A DNA stretch of 50,140 bases from an uncultured Hyphomicrobium sp. (GCF_902826555.1 NZ_CADEFI010000013.1:1-50140), one strand, 5' to 3'. Numbered from the stretch's first letter, positions 35,003-43,296 are shown. Notes: generated by a model from the letters alone, not told the origin. A program made the numbers and translations.

Positions 35003-36118
35003 GGCCACCGCCGGAAACGGTGCGAAATCGTTGCTGTCGTTCATGAGCAGATCGAAAAACCGGACATTGATGAAGAGCTTGTCCCGTCCCTCCTTTTCCT
35101 CCCGGAGAACCCCTGCCGCGATCAGCTGATTGAGGTGCCCGGCCGCCGTCTTGCGCGTCCCGAGCCCGGCACCGACCAGGTCGCCGATGCGCACGTAGGG
35201 CTGGACGAAGAGGAGTTCGACGAGCTCGCGTTTATAGACTTTCGGCACGGCCGCGTGGACGTACCGGACGGTATCCGCCATCAGATGTTTGATCGCCCAG
35301 ATCTTGCTCCGCGTCCAAGCCGCCATCTCTTCGACCGCGTTCAGCATATAAAGGATCCAGGGCTCCCAGGCTTCCTCGGTCGTCACCTCGAGCAGCAGCC
35401 GATAGTACTCGCTCCTCCGGTCGTTGATGAAGCGGCTGAGATAGAGGATGGGGAGATCGAGCAGCTCCTTCTCGATCAGGAAGAGGATGTTGAGCACGCG
35501 TCCCGTGCGCCCGTTGCCGTCCGGAAAGGGGTGAATGGCCTCGAATTGGTAGTGAGCGACGGCCATTTTGACGAGCGGATCGAGGTCGGATTCGCTGTGC
35601 ACGAAGCGCTCCCAGTCCGTCATCTTTTCGCGCAGCACATCCTCCCCCTCGGGCGGTGTGTAGACGACCCGGCCACTTTGGTTCTTGAGGTTGGTGCCGG
35701 ACGTGCGGCGAATATCGAGATCGACATCCTTGATTGCGCGACAAACGTCGACGGCGGTATTGGTCGTCAGCGGCCGGCCGCTCTTCAGGCTCTCGTAGCC
35801 CCGGAGCAACGCCGTGCGGTAGCGCAGCGTCTCCTTTGTGGCGGAATCCGCCTGGTTGGCATCCGCATTCGCGAACCGGAAGAGCCGGTCGTTTGTGGTG
35901 ACGATGTTCTCGATCGCCGAGCTATCCTTGGCCTCCCGGAGCGGAATCGAGTTGACCAGCACGTCCTGGTTGGGAATGAGAGCGGCCGCCTCCTTGAGCG
36001 CGGCGAGCTTGGCCCTGGCGCTGACGCACGCCTTCAGGATGGATTTGGTTTCAAGATCCACCCGCGGCGGCAGGGTAGGCAGATCGTTATACGGCCGGTT
36101 GGGATCGAAGGAAGACAT
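34991..36118 (-). CDS. Fic-domain AMP-transferase with N-terminal inhibitory motif and C-terminal winged helix
   Basis: 375 residues from ATG 36118 (MSSFDPNRPYNDLP), close to the 372-residue Shewanella oneidensis Fic. The inhibitory helix motif [S/T]xxxE[G/N] is at Ser66-Glu70-Asn71 (DSSAIENI), placed N-terminally as in class II Fic proteins. The active site HPFPDGNGRTGR begins at His196 and is complete, so AMP transfer to a hydroxyl of a target protein is expected. The last about 90 residues contain a winged-helix-like part (VRIGDLVGAGLGTRKTAAGHLNQLIAAGVL). The gene is divergent from yggS across an AT-rich operator-like array, suggesting that the winged helix controls its own promoter. Target protein unknown; no antitoxin gene adjoins it. 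Confidence 0.9.
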   Translation of the reverse strand: MSSFDPNRPYNDLPTLPPRVDLETKSILKACVSARAKLAALKEAAALIPNQDVLVNSIPLREAKDSSAIENIVTTNDRLFRFANADANQADSATKETLRYRTALLRGYESLKSGRPLTTNTAVDVCRAIKDVDLDIRRTSGTNLKNQSGRVVYTPPEGEDVLREKMTDWERFVHSESDLDPLVKMAVAHYQFEAIHPFPDGNGRTGRVLNILFLIEKELLDLPILYLSRFINDRRSEYYRLLLEVTTEEAWEPWILYMLNAVEEMAAWTRSKIWAIKHLMADTVRYVHAAVPKVYKRELVELLFVQPYVRIGDLVGAGLGTRKTAAGHLNQLIAAGVLREEKEGRDKLFINVRFFDLLMNDSNDFAPFPAVAVDT

Positions 36119-36134
36119 GAGTAAATATTGACAG

Positions 36135-36291
36135 TTTTTACCCACTAAATCTAGACATGGGTAGTTATTACCCACATGAGTCGGAATATGGGTAATTTTT
36201 ATTAATTTCTACCCGTATAAGGATCAACATGCGTAACGGCTACCCACATTCGACCTCATATGCGCAAATAATAGCACTTTTTACCCATATC
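36135..36291. promoter_or_regulatory. array of seven TACCCR boxes between fic and yggS
   Basis: AT-rich stretch with TACCCA/TACCCG on the plus strand at 36139, 36169, 36210, 36241 and 36282 and on the minus strand (as TGGGTA) at 36158 and 36189. Same-strand steps are 30, 41, 31, 41 and 31 bp, near three or four helical turns. Most copies extend to TACCCAYAT. Boxes at 36158 and 36169 form an inverted repeat TGGGTA-N5-TACCCA. It looks like a cooperative operator array. Confidence 0.65.
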
Positions 36292-36300
36292 GACCTACAC

Positions 36301-36319
36301 ATGCGCACGCCGTGCGCAT
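36301..36319. promoter_or_regulatory. ATGCGCAC inverted repeat before yggS
   Basis: ATGCGCAC-N3-GTGCGCAT, 8-bp perfect arms, 19 bp before the yggS start. It could be a hairpin in the leader or a dimer operator. It is distinct in sequence from the TACCCR boxes beside it. Confidence 0.4.
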
Positions 36320-36338
36320 ATCGGCTAAACCGAACACC

Positions 36339-37013
36339 ATGACCAACCCCGCACTCCATTCGCCCCCCGCAGCGCTCGCCGAGATCGAGACCCGCATTGC
36401 CGCCGCCGCACGTGAGACGGGCCGCGATCCCGCGTCCGTCCACCTCATCGCCGTCACCAAGACCTTCGGCGCCGAGGACATCCGCCCCGTCCTGGAGGCG
36501 GGCCACCGCCTCTTCGGCGAGAACCGCGTGCAGGAGGCCAAGTCGAAATGGCCGGAGCTGCGCACGCTCTATCCCGGCCTCACGCTCCACCTCATCGGCC
36601 CCCTCCAGTCCAACAAGGCCCGCGAGGCGGTGGAGCTGTTCGACGCCATTCACACCATCGACCGGCCGAAAATCGCCAAGGCCATCGCCGACGAGCTTGC
36701 GCGTCAGGGCAAGCGACTGCAGCTCTTCATCCAGGTGAACACCGGCGAGGAGCCGCAGAAAGCCGGCATCGCCCCCAAGGACACCGCGGATTTCCTCGCC
36801 CATTGCCGCACGCTCGGCCTCGAGATCGCAGGCCTCATGTGCATTCCCCCGGTCGAGGAAGACCCAGCCGTCCACTTCGCGTTTCTCGCCAAGCTCGCGG
36901 GCGACCTCGGTCTTTCCGAGCTCAGCATGGGCATGAGCAGCGACTTCGAGACCGCGGCCCAGTTCGGCGCCACCTATGTCCGCGTCGGCTCGGCCATTTT
37001 CGGCAGCCGCTGA
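36339..37013 (+). CDS. yggS: YggS/PROSC-type PLP homeostasis protein
   Basis: 224 residues from ATG 36339; GTG 36312 is possible but lies in the hairpin. It is a single alanine-racemase-like barrel with the PLP lysine in LIAVTKTFG, then FGENRVQEAKSKWPEL, LHLIGPLQSNKAREAV, FIQVNTGEEPQKAG and ELSMGMSSDFETAAQFGATYVRVGSAIFGSR, all family hallmarks. YggS binds and distributes pyridoxal phosphate and protects against amino-acid and vitamer imbalance. No clear Shine-Dalgarno is seen. Its divergent neighbour is fic, so its promoter may lie within or beside the TACCCR array. Confidence 0.93.
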   Translation: MTNPALHSPPAALAEIETRIAAAARETGRDPASVHLIAVTKTFGAEDIRPVLEAGHRLFGENRVQEAKSKWPELRTLYPGLTLHLIGPLQSNKAREAVELFDAIHTIDRPKIAKAIADELARQGKRLQLFIQVNTGEEPQKAGIAPKDTADFLAHCRTLGLEIAGLMCIPPVEEDPAVHFAFLAKLAGDLGLSELSMGMSSDFETAAQFGATYVRVGSAIFGSR

Positions 37014-37209
37014 GTCCCGCGCGTCACGCGCGATCCCGCAGCGCGACGCAAATCCCCGCCCATCCAATCGCTTGCCGCGCGCTACCCACAGCTTTTGCAC
37101 GCTGCGGCCCTCTGGGCGCCACACGCCGCCGAAGCCCCGGTGCTAGCCTTTTCCCAACTGAGTGATTCGCGTTTTGCCAACGCTCCAAGGGAGCCGAAGG
37201 GAGACCGGC

Positions 37210-38115
37210 ATGACTGCAGCATCTGCCCTCAAGGTTGCGGACGCAGGGGCCGACGCGGCCGCCGCCGATGCCGCGCGTGACGCACGCGCCGAAGCGCTAA
37301 AGGACGCCGCGGAAACGAAGAAGAAGGACACGGGCAAGAAGCCCTCGAAGCCAGCCGCTGACGGCTGGGATCGCTTCGTCGTCGACATCTGGATCACCGA
37401 CTTCAACTTCACCGAATTCGGCGTCTACAAGCGCACCCGCAATCGCGCCAAGTCCCGTCAGTTCACGACCGACATGGATATCTTCGGCGAGATCATCGAG
37501 AACGGCGAGCGCACCGGCCTCTTCGGCTACCGCGAGGATGCTTGGAAGAAGGCCCAGGGCATGGACAAGCGCCTCGTCTTCAAGCTCTTCACTGAGAACT
37601 TGAATTGGCGCGCCACCATGGATCTCATGATCGGCCGTTCGCTGCAGCAGACCATCGGCGCGCGCGGCTTGCCGGTCATGACCTATTCGATCAACACCAA
37701 CGACGACCAGTACATCATCTATCTCGAGCGCTCGGCCAACAAATGGCCGCTGATGCCCGAGCACTTCTCGTTCTTCATCATCGACAGCTCGGGCAAGCCC
37801 GAGTTCTACCGGCTGAAGCGCGCCTTCATCAATTTGGGCGGCGACTATTCGCTGATCAACCAGCACGGGGAGACCGTCGGCTACCTTGACGGCAAAATCT
37901 TCTCCATCGGCGGCAAATGGAAGTGCAAGATCAAATCCGGCGCCGACAAACGGCTGACGACGGTGGTCAAGCTGTTTGGTGCCATGATGGTCTTCAACGG
38001 CGACTGCCGCCGCCATATGCAGCGCCTTTACAAGGGCATGCTGGCCGGCAAGATCAAGCCCGAGATCGATCGCCAGGAAGCCGATCTCTACATGAATCCG
38101 CGTCGCGTCCGCTGA
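37210..38115 (+). CDS. conserved protein of unknown function
   Basis: 301 residues from ATG 37210, with GAAGGGAG seven bases upstream (frame open from 37162). The first about 50 residues are Ala/Lys/Asp-rich and disordered-looking. The remainder is a compact, aromatic-rich domain: FVVDIWITDFNFTEFGVYKRTRNRAKSR, DKRLVFKLFTENLNWRATMD, YSINTNDDQYIIYLE, then YSLINQHGETVGYLDGKIFSIGGKWKCKI. The strand-rich C-terminal half is faintly reminiscent of tubby/LURP-one folds, but this is a guess. No signal peptide or membrane segment is seen, so it is probably cytoplasmic. A terminator follows at 38182. Confidence 0.7.
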   Translation: MTAASALKVADAGADAAAADAARDARAEALKDAAETKKKDTGKKPSKPAADGWDRFVVDIWITDFNFTEFGVYKRTRNRAKSRQFTTDMDIFGEIIENGERTGLFGYREDAWKKAQGMDKRLVFKLFTENLNWRATMDLMIGRSLQQTIGARGLPVMTYSINTNDDQYIIYLERSANKWPLMPEHFSFFIIDSSGKPEFYRLKRAFINLGGDYSLINQHGETVGYLDGKIFSIGGKWKCKIKSGADKRLTTVVKLFGAMMVFNGDCRRHMQRLYKGMLAGKIKPEIDRQEADLYMNPRRVR

Positions 38116-38181
38116 CGCGCACAGCGGTGCTCGCACATCGGGCAGCACCACGGATCCGATAGCCTAATTATCGATCACAAG

Positions 38182-38218
38182 AGAGCGCAGCCGTTTACGG
38201 TCTGCGCTCTTACTCTTT
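38182..38218 (+). terminator. Rho-independent terminator
   Basis: AGAGCGCAG (38182-38190) / CTGCGCTCT (38202-38210), extended inside by CCG/CGG, followed by a T-rich tail. It separates the unknown-function gene from the sigma-54 promoter of the first amt gene. Confidence 0.7.
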
Positions 38219-38251
38219 GGCGCAACGGAACAAAATCACTCGACCGTCACC

Positions 38252-38267
38252 TGGCACAAATCTTGAT
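38252..38267 (+). promoter_or_regulatory. sigma-54-type promoter of the first amt gene
   Basis: TGGCACAAATCTTGAT: -24 element TGGCAC, 5-bp spacer, -12 element TTGAT. The spacing matches RpoN promoters, but the usual GC at -12 is GA. A start about 12 bp downstream would give a leader of about 66 bases before ATG 38345. Confidence 0.55.
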
Positions 38268-38344
38268 CCAAGAGCCCGTCCAATGGGCAAAGGGCGCAAA
38301 ACGGCGTCACTTTGCATAAAAAACGACCAACACTGGGGGCATAA

Positions 38345-39574
38345 ATGGATCCAAGTCTACAGGGTGCCGACGTCTTCTTTCTGCTTATGGGAGCCATTCT
38401 CGTTTTCGCCATGCACGGCGGTTTCGCATTCCTCGAGGTCGGAACCGTACGTCACAAAAGCCAGGTCAACGCCCTCGTCAAAATCCTGGTCGACTTCGCC
38501 ATCTCGACCATCTGCTACTTCTTCATCGGCTACTGGATCTCCTACGGCGTCACCTTCCTGGCCGACGCAGCGTCCATCTCGGGTGGCGATACGGCCTTCG
38601 CCCCCCAAGGCATGGCACTCGTGAAGTTCTTCTTCCTCGCCACCTTCGCGGCGGCCGTTCCCGCCATCGTCTCCGGCGGAATTGCCGAGCGCGCCCGCTT
38701 CGGCGCCCAATGCGCGGCCACCGCCCTCGTCGTCGGCCTCTGCTATCCCCTCATTGAGGGCATCGTCTGGAACGGCAACTTCGCCATCCAGCAGACGCTC
38801 TTTGCCGATGCGCTCGGCGCCCAGTTCAAGGACTTCGCAGGCTCGATTGTCGTGCACGCCTTCGGCGGCTGGGTTGCGCTCGGCGCCATCCTGCGGCTGG
38901 GCCCGCGCCTCGGCCGATACGACCGCGGCAGCTCCATCGGCATCCCGCCCTCGTCGATCCCGTGGCTCGCCATGGGCTCTTGGCTGCTCTGCGTCGGTTG
39001 GTTCGGCTTCAACGTCATGAGCGCCCAAAGTCTCAAGGGGATCTCAGGACTGGTGGCTCTGAACTCGCTCATGGCCATGTGCGGCGGCATTCTCGCGGCC
39101 CTCGTCGCCGGTCGCAACGACCCCGGCTTCGTGCACAACGGCGCGCTCGCCGGCCTCGTTGCCGTCTGCGCGGGCTCCGACATCATGCATCCGGTGGGTG
39201 CTCTCGTGACCGGTGCCGCGGCCGGTGTGATCTTCGTGCAGATGTTCCAGATCTCGTCCAACCGCTGGAAAATCGATGATGTCCTCGGCGTCTGGGCCCT
39301 GCATGGCTTGTGCGGGCTCTGGGGCGGCATCGCCTGCGGAATTTTCGGTCAGACCGCCCTCGGTGGTCTCGGCGGCGTTACCCTCTCCTCCCAGCTTGTC
39401 GGCAGCGTAGCCGGCGCCATCTTCGGGCTCATTGTCGGTGTCGTCGTCTATTCGATCGTCCATGCCGCCTTCGGACTGCGTCTCACGCCCGAGGAGGAAC
39501 GGCGCGGCGCCGACCTTTCGATCCATAAAATCGGTGCCAACCCGGAGGAAGACGTGCGCACGGGCCGCGTCTGA
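38345..39574 (+). CDS. amt: ammonium transporter (Amt type 1, short form)
   Basis: 409 residues with eleven membrane segments, no cleaved signal peptide (starts MDPSLQGADVFFLLMGAILVF) and a cytoplasmic tail. The pore twin histidines lie in SIVVHAFGGW and VWALHGLCGLWGG. NxMSAQS and RNDPGFVHNGALAGLVAVCAGSD are Amt-like. It belongs to a different Amt branch from the three transporters at 41.9-47.3 kb, lacking their secretory leader and GGTVVHINAG signature. ATG 38345 has GGGGG upstream. Preceded by a sigma-54-like promoter and closed by a terminator, so it is a single-gene unit, presumably NtrC-controlled. Confidence 0.93.
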   Translation: MDPSLQGADVFFLLMGAILVFAMHGGFAFLEVGTVRHKSQVNALVKILVDFAISTICYFFIGYWISYGVTFLADAASISGGDTAFAPQGMALVKFFFLATFAAAVPAIVSGGIAERARFGAQCAATALVVGLCYPLIEGIVWNGNFAIQQTLFADALGAQFKDFAGSIVVHAFGGWVALGAILRLGPRLGRYDRGSSIGIPPSSIPWLAMGSWLLCVGWFGFNVMSAQSLKGISGLVALNSLMAMCGGILAALVAGRNDPGFVHNGALAGLVAVCAGSDIMHPVGALVTGAAAGVIFVQMFQISSNRWKIDDVLGVWALHGLCGLWGGIACGIFGQTALGGLGGVTLSSQLVGSVAGAIFGLIVGVVVYSIVHAAFGLRLTPEEERRGADLSIHKIGANPEEDVRTGRV

Positions 39575-39593
39575 TCTGGGCATGAAACGCAAA

Positions 39594-39630
39594 GAAGGCC
39601 GGAGCGCCAAGCGTTCCGGCCTTCTCTCTT
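39594..39630. terminator. terminator between amt and the convergent cNMP-binding gene
   Basis: GAAGGCCGGA (39594-39603) pairs with TCCGGCCTTC (39615-39624), with extra pairing inside and a pyrimidine tail TCTCTTTC on the plus strand. It lies 20 bp after the amt stop and 26 bp before the end of the minus-strand gene, so it probably serves both. Confidence 0.7.
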
Positions 39631-39649
39631 TCGACCAGCAGATGGACAA

Positions 39650-40168
39650 TCAGTGCAGCACGGCCGCACCCGCATCCGCTGTGACGTCGGGCTTGCCGAT
39701 CATTGGCCCGTCATTCTTCGCGAGCGTCTCGTCGATCTCCTTGAGCCCGGCGACGAAGGACGAGAGGCGACCCGAGATCTTCTCGATGAAATGCTCGGCG
39801 AGCGTCGGATCGTCCGTCATGTGCGCGAGCATTTCCGTACGCGTGATGCGCAATGCCCTGACCGGCGTGCGCGCCACCACGGTCGATGTGCACTCGGTCG
39901 CGATCAGCATTGTCATTTCTGAAATGAGGGCACCGGTCGGGATCGCCTCGTTGCCCCCACGCTCAAGCCCCGGCCCCTCCGTGCGCACGGCCTCACCCGA
40001 GACCACCAGCACGGCGGCATCGGGCTCGCCATGCGCCGTGACGATCACATCGCCGGGCTTGTAGACGATCCGATCCGCGCGGCGCGCGATTTCCGTCAGC
40101 TGCAGGGGCTTGAGCCCCTGGAACAACGGCACGTTGAGAAGAGGTTGAACAAGCGCATCGATAGGCAT
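39650..40168 (-). CDS. cyclic-nucleotide-binding-domain protein without DNA-binding domain
   Basis: 172 residues from ATG 40168, with GGGGA upstream (frame open to 40192). The single cNMP-binding beta-roll of the CRP type is visible: LFQGLKPLQLTEIARRADRIVYKPGDVIVTAHGEPDAAVLVVSGEA, then GALISEMTMLIATECTSTVVARTPVRALRI. The phosphate-binding cassette reads IPTGALISEM, without the Arg of true cAMP binders, so nucleotide binding is doubtful. After the roll comes one helix (MLAHMTDDPTLAEHFIEKISGRLSSF) and no helix-turn-helix. It may bind a partner protein rather than DNA. Same strand as, and 217 bp downstream of, the OmpR-type regulator. Confidence 0.8.
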   Translation of the reverse strand: MPIDALVQPLLNVPLFQGLKPLQLTEIARRADRIVYKPGDVIVTAHGEPDAAVLVVSGEAVRTEGPGLERGGNEAIPTGALISEMTMLIATECTSTVVARTPVRALRITRTEMLAHMTDDPTLAEHFIEKISGRLSSFVAGLKEIDETLAKNDGPMIGKPDVTADAGAAVLH

Positions 40169-40385
40169 CTCGATAATCCCCGCAACAGGCACGTCGGAGT
40201 GCTACCGGACACGGGCGCGGCGGTCATGGCAGAGCCATGCAAACGCAACATGTCCAACGGGAAGCACGACCGGACAAAGCGGCACACCTTACGCGGTGCC
40301 GGAACTCTGCCTGAAAGCTCGGGCGATTCGGCCTATTCGGTCCAGGGCCAGCCTTGGCCTTGTTGATGAAATGAGAACAAGCTGT

Positions 40386-41072
40386 TCATGACATCAGCTT
40401 GTAGCCGCCGGTCTCGGTCACCAGGATCTCGGCATTCGAGGGATCTTTCTCGATTTTCTGCCTGAGACGGTAGATGTGCGTTTCGAGGGTATGCGTCGTC
40501 ACGCCCGCGTTGTAGCCCCACACCTCGTGCAGGAGCGTCTCGCGCGAAACCACCTTGTCGCCCGTCCGGTAGAGATACTTGAGAATAGCCGTCTCCTTCT
40601 CCGTGAGACGCACCTTACCGCCTTTGTCGTCGAGCAGGAGCTTCGAGGCCGGCTTGAACGTGTAGGGCCCGATCGTGAAGACCGCGTCCTCGCTCTGCTC
40701 GTGCTGGCGCAGCTGCGCACGGATACGGGCCAGCAGCACGGCGAACTTGAACGGCTTGGTCACGTAGTCGTTGGCGCCCGCGTCGAGGCCGAGAATCTGA
40801 TCGGCGTCGCTGTCGTTGGCCGTCAGCATGATGATGGGACTTTTGAAGCCCGTTTTGCGCAGCAGCCGCACCGCCTCGCGCCCGTCCATATCGGGAAGCC
40901 CGACGTCGAACACGACGAGATCGTGATGGCCGCTCTTCGCCGCCTCGATCCCCTTGCCCGCCGTTCCCGCGACGGAAACATCGAATTCGTCGTGCAGGGC
41001 CAGTTGATCCTGCAGGGATCCGCGGAGATCCTCGTCATCGTCGACAAGAAGGATCCTGCGTGCTGCGCTCAT
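40386..41072 (-). CDS. OmpR/PhoB-family response regulator
   Basis: 228 residues from ATG 41072 with GGAG nine bases upstream. The receiver domain (1-120) has the acidic pocket VDDDED, phospho-Asp in VVFDVGLPDMDG, the conserved Thr in MLTAND and Lys in YVTKPF. The C-terminal winged helix (about 130-228) includes LTEKETAILKYLYR and THTLETHIYRLRQKIE with the recognition helix. The overall pattern is like the CenR class of alphaproteobacterial envelope regulators, but no histidine kinase gene adjoins it, so this is tentative. It is divergent from the L,D-transpeptidase gene, an envelope enzyme it could control. Confidence 0.9.
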   Translation of the reverse strand: MSAARRILLVDDDEDLRGSLQDQLALHDEFDVSVAGTAGKGIEAAKSGHHDLVVFDVGLPDMDGREAVRLLRKTGFKSPIIMLTANDSDADQILGLDAGANDYVTKPFKFAVLLARIRAQLRQHEQSEDAVFTIGPYTFKPASKLLLDDKGGKVRLTEKETAILKYLYRTGDKVVSRETLLHEVWGYNAGVTTHTLETHIYRLRQKIEKDPSNAEILVTETGGYKLMS

Positions 41073-41217
41073 GCTCGGCGGCTCCGGATTGGCAAAGTGT
41101 TGGGTGCACCCTCTTAGCATCTGCTTTTCGGCTGAGGTAGGGTGCTGAGGGCGGACGGTTATCGGATCCGGACGCGATTGGAAAAGGGGATGCGCCATCA
41201 CCGTACGTAAAATCGTC

Positions 41218-41718
41218 GTGAGAAGCACCGGACCGCAAAAGACCGTGGGCCGCCTCTCCTGCGGCAACCTCTTGCTCCGGTGTGCGCTCGGACGCAGCGG
41301 AATTCGCTCGCGAAAATGCGAAGGAGACGGCGCCACCCCGCGCGGCACGTTCCGCCTTGAGGGCGCCTACTGGCGCCGGGACGTGCTCGCCCGCCCGAGG
41401 ACGGCCCTGCCGCTCCGGATCACCAAACCACAGGACGGATGGTGCGACGCAGCGAACGATCGCAACTACAACTGCCCTATCACGCATCCCTATCCGGCGA
41501 GTGCGGAACATCTCTGGCGCCGCGACCGCCTCTACGACGTCGTCGTCGTCATCGACTACAACAGGCGGCCCCGCAGACGCGCCTCCGGCAGCGCCATCTT
41601 CATGCATGTCGCAAGCGATGGATTGAAGCCGACCGAAGGCTGCGTCGCGCTGAAGCGAAGCGATCTCTTGAAGGTGCTCGCCCGCGTAGGCCGACGCACC
41701 CGCATCACCATCATCTAG
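41218..41718 (+). CDS. L,D-transpeptidase (YkuD) family protein
   Basis: 166 residues from GTG 41218. GDGATPRGTFRL and IFMHVASDGLKPTEGCVALKRSDL are the YkuD-type motifs; the nucleophile is the Cys of TEGCVAL, with the catalytic His in MHVAS. This compact alphaproteobacterial type lacks a recognisable signal peptide. The start is uncertain: GTG 41218 has no ribosome site, while AAAAGGGGA lies at 41182-41190 and homolog-like residues (ITVRKIVV) precede the GTG in frame. The ATG at 41190 is out of frame by one base. It is convergent with amtB and divergent from the response regulator. Confidence 0.78.
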   Translation: MRSTGPQKTVGRLSCGNLLLRCALGRSGIRSRKCEGDGATPRGTFRLEGAYWRRDVLARPRTALPLRITKPQDGWCDAANDRNYNCPITHPYPASAEHLWRRDRLYDVVVVIDYNRRPRRRASGSAIFMHVASDGLKPTEGCVALKRSDLLKVLARVGRRTRITII

Positions 41719-41730
41719 ACGCAAAGAAAG

Positions 41731-41842
41731 AAAAAGGCCCGGCACACAAAGCGCCGGGCCAAGTTTGGAGCACGTCTAGGGGAGACGCGTGCTCGGGAGA
41801 GAATCCGATTGGAACCTGCCGGCCGGAGAACCGGCAGGTTCC
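41731..41842. terminator. three hairpins between the L,D-transpeptidase and amtB genes
   Basis: First, GGCCCGGC (41736-41743) / GCCGGGCC (41753-41760), flanked by five A that become T on the minus strand. Second, a GAGCACG / CGTGCTC hairpin at about 41768-41794. Third, GGAACCTGCCGG (41811-41822) / CCGGCAGGTTCC (41831-41842), a perfect 12-bp stem just before the amtB stop. Together they close the minus-strand amtB transcript and the convergent gene. Confidence 0.65.
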
Positions 41843-41853
41843 TCAAGCGTGCC

Positions 41854-43296
41854 TTAGTGGTTGTAGGCCCGCTCGCCGTGATCGACGAGGTCGAGACCCT
41901 GACGCTCGTAGTCCGTGGTGGGACGCAGACCGATAAGGATATCGACGATCTTGAACAGGATGGCCGAGAGGATACCGGTCCACAGGATGGTGAAGCCGAC
42001 CGCCTTGGCCTGGATCAACACCTGCGCGGCCATGTCGTAGGAGCCGGCAACGAGTTCGCCAGGCTTCGACGTGTAGTCGGCGAGGCCCGAGCCACCGAGA
42101 TCCGGGCTCACCAGAATGCCCGTACCGATGGCGCCGATGATGCCGCCGATGCCGTGCACACCGAACACGTCGAGGCTGTCGTCGTAGCGCAGCAGCTTCT
42201 TCACGCCGGTGCAGGCAAAGAAGCAAACGAGACCGGCGACGAGACCGAGCACGATCGCACCCATCGGGCCGGAGAAGCCGGCAGCCGGCGTGACCGCGAC
42301 CAGACCGGCAACGACACCTGAAGCAAGGCCGAGCAGCGTCGGACGCCCCTTGACCAGCCATTCGATGATCATCCACGAGAGGCCGGCCGCAGCGGTAGCG
42401 ACAAAGGTGTTGATCATGGCGACGAAAGCCGTCGCGCTGACCTCGAGGTTCGAGCCGCAGTTGAAGCCGAACCAGCCGAACCACAGCAGCGCCGCGCCGA
42501 CCATGGTCAGCGTCAGCGAGTTGGGCGGCATCTGCTCTTTGCCGTAGCCGACGCGCTTGCCGACGATGAGAGCGCCGACCAGACCGGCGATGCCGGCGTT
42601 GATGTGCACCACCGTGCCGCCTGCGAAGTCGAGAGCACCCCACTTGAAGAGCAGGCCGGCATCAGCCAGCGTTTCCGAGAGCTTGGGCTCACCCGCCTTC
42701 GCGGCTTCTGCGAAAACGTCCGGGCCGCCCCAGTACCAGACCATGTGCGCCATCGGGAAATAGACGAACGTCACCCAGAGCGCAACGAACAGCAGCACGG
42801 CCGAGAACTTCATGCGCTCGGCCAGCGAGCCGACGATGAGGGCCGGCGTGATGCAGGCGAACGTCATCTGGAAGGCGACGAAGGCATACTCGGGAATGTA
42901 GACACCGTTGGAGAACGTGCCGGCCAGCGTCGTGGCGTCGACGCCCGCAAGGAACATCTTCGAGAAGCCGCCCACGTAGTCGTTGAGCGCGCCGCCGTTG
43001 GTGAAGGCCATGCTGTAGCCGTAGGTGACCCAGATGATGGCCACCATGCAGGTGATGGCGAACACCTGCATGAGGATGGAAAGCATGTTCTTCGAACGCA
43101 CGAGGCCGCCGTAGAACAGGGCCAGGCCCGGAACCGTCATCAACAGCACGACAATCGTCGCCACGAACATGAAGGCCGAATCGCCTTTGTCCGGCGTCGG
43201 TGCGGCCTGTGCCAGCGCGGCACTTGCGCTACCGAGCGTAAGGAACGCGGCCGCCCCCAGCGGACCCGCAACGCGCTTCAGTAATTTTAGTGTCAT
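41854..43296 (-). CDS. amtB: ammonium transporter AmtB (copy 2, no glnK attached)
   Basis: 480 residues with a cleavable leader (GPLGAAAFLTLGSASAALAQA, about 11-31) and eleven membrane segments, the long proteobacterial AmtB form. Pore histidines lie in GGTVVHINAGIAG and VFGVHGIGGIIGAIGTG; the outer recruitment region and VPGLALFYGGLVRSKN are typical. ATG 43296 has GGGAG eight bases upstream. It is strikingly similar, at protein and DNA level, to copy 3 next door (for example the region coding for the last about 80 residues), so the two arose by tandem duplication. Unlike copies 3 and 4 it lacks a glnK upstream and has its own sigma-54-like promoter about 225 bp before the start. Confidence 0.95.
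   Translation of the reverse strand: MTLKLLKRVAGPLGAAAFLTLGSASAALAQAAPTPDKGDSAFMFVATIVVLLMTVPGLALFYGGLVRSKNMLSILMQVFAITCMVAIIWVTYGYSMAFTNGGALNDYVGGFSKMFLAGVDATTLAGTFSNGVYIPEYAFVAFQMTFACITPALIVGSLAERMKFSAVLLFVALWVTFVYFPMAHMVWYWGGPDVFAEAAKAGEPKLSETLADAGLLFKWGALDFAGGTVVHINAGIAGLVGALIVGKRVGYGKEQMPPNSLTLTMVGAALLWFGWFGFNCGSNLEVSATAFVAMINTFVATAAAGLSWMIIEWLVKGRPTLLGLASGVVAGLVAVTPAAGFSGPMGAIVLGLVAGLVCFFACTGVKKLLRYDDSLDVFGVHGIGGIIGAIGTGILVSPDLGGSGLADYTSKPGELVAGSYDMAAQVLIQAKAVGFTILWTGILSAILFKIVDILIGLRPTTDYERQGLDLVDHGERAYNH

Noticed and set aside
38303-38316. Second sigma-54-like site before the first amt gene
   Set aside because: GG and GC are nine rather than ten bases apart and TGGCAC is poorly matched; the site at 38252 fits better.
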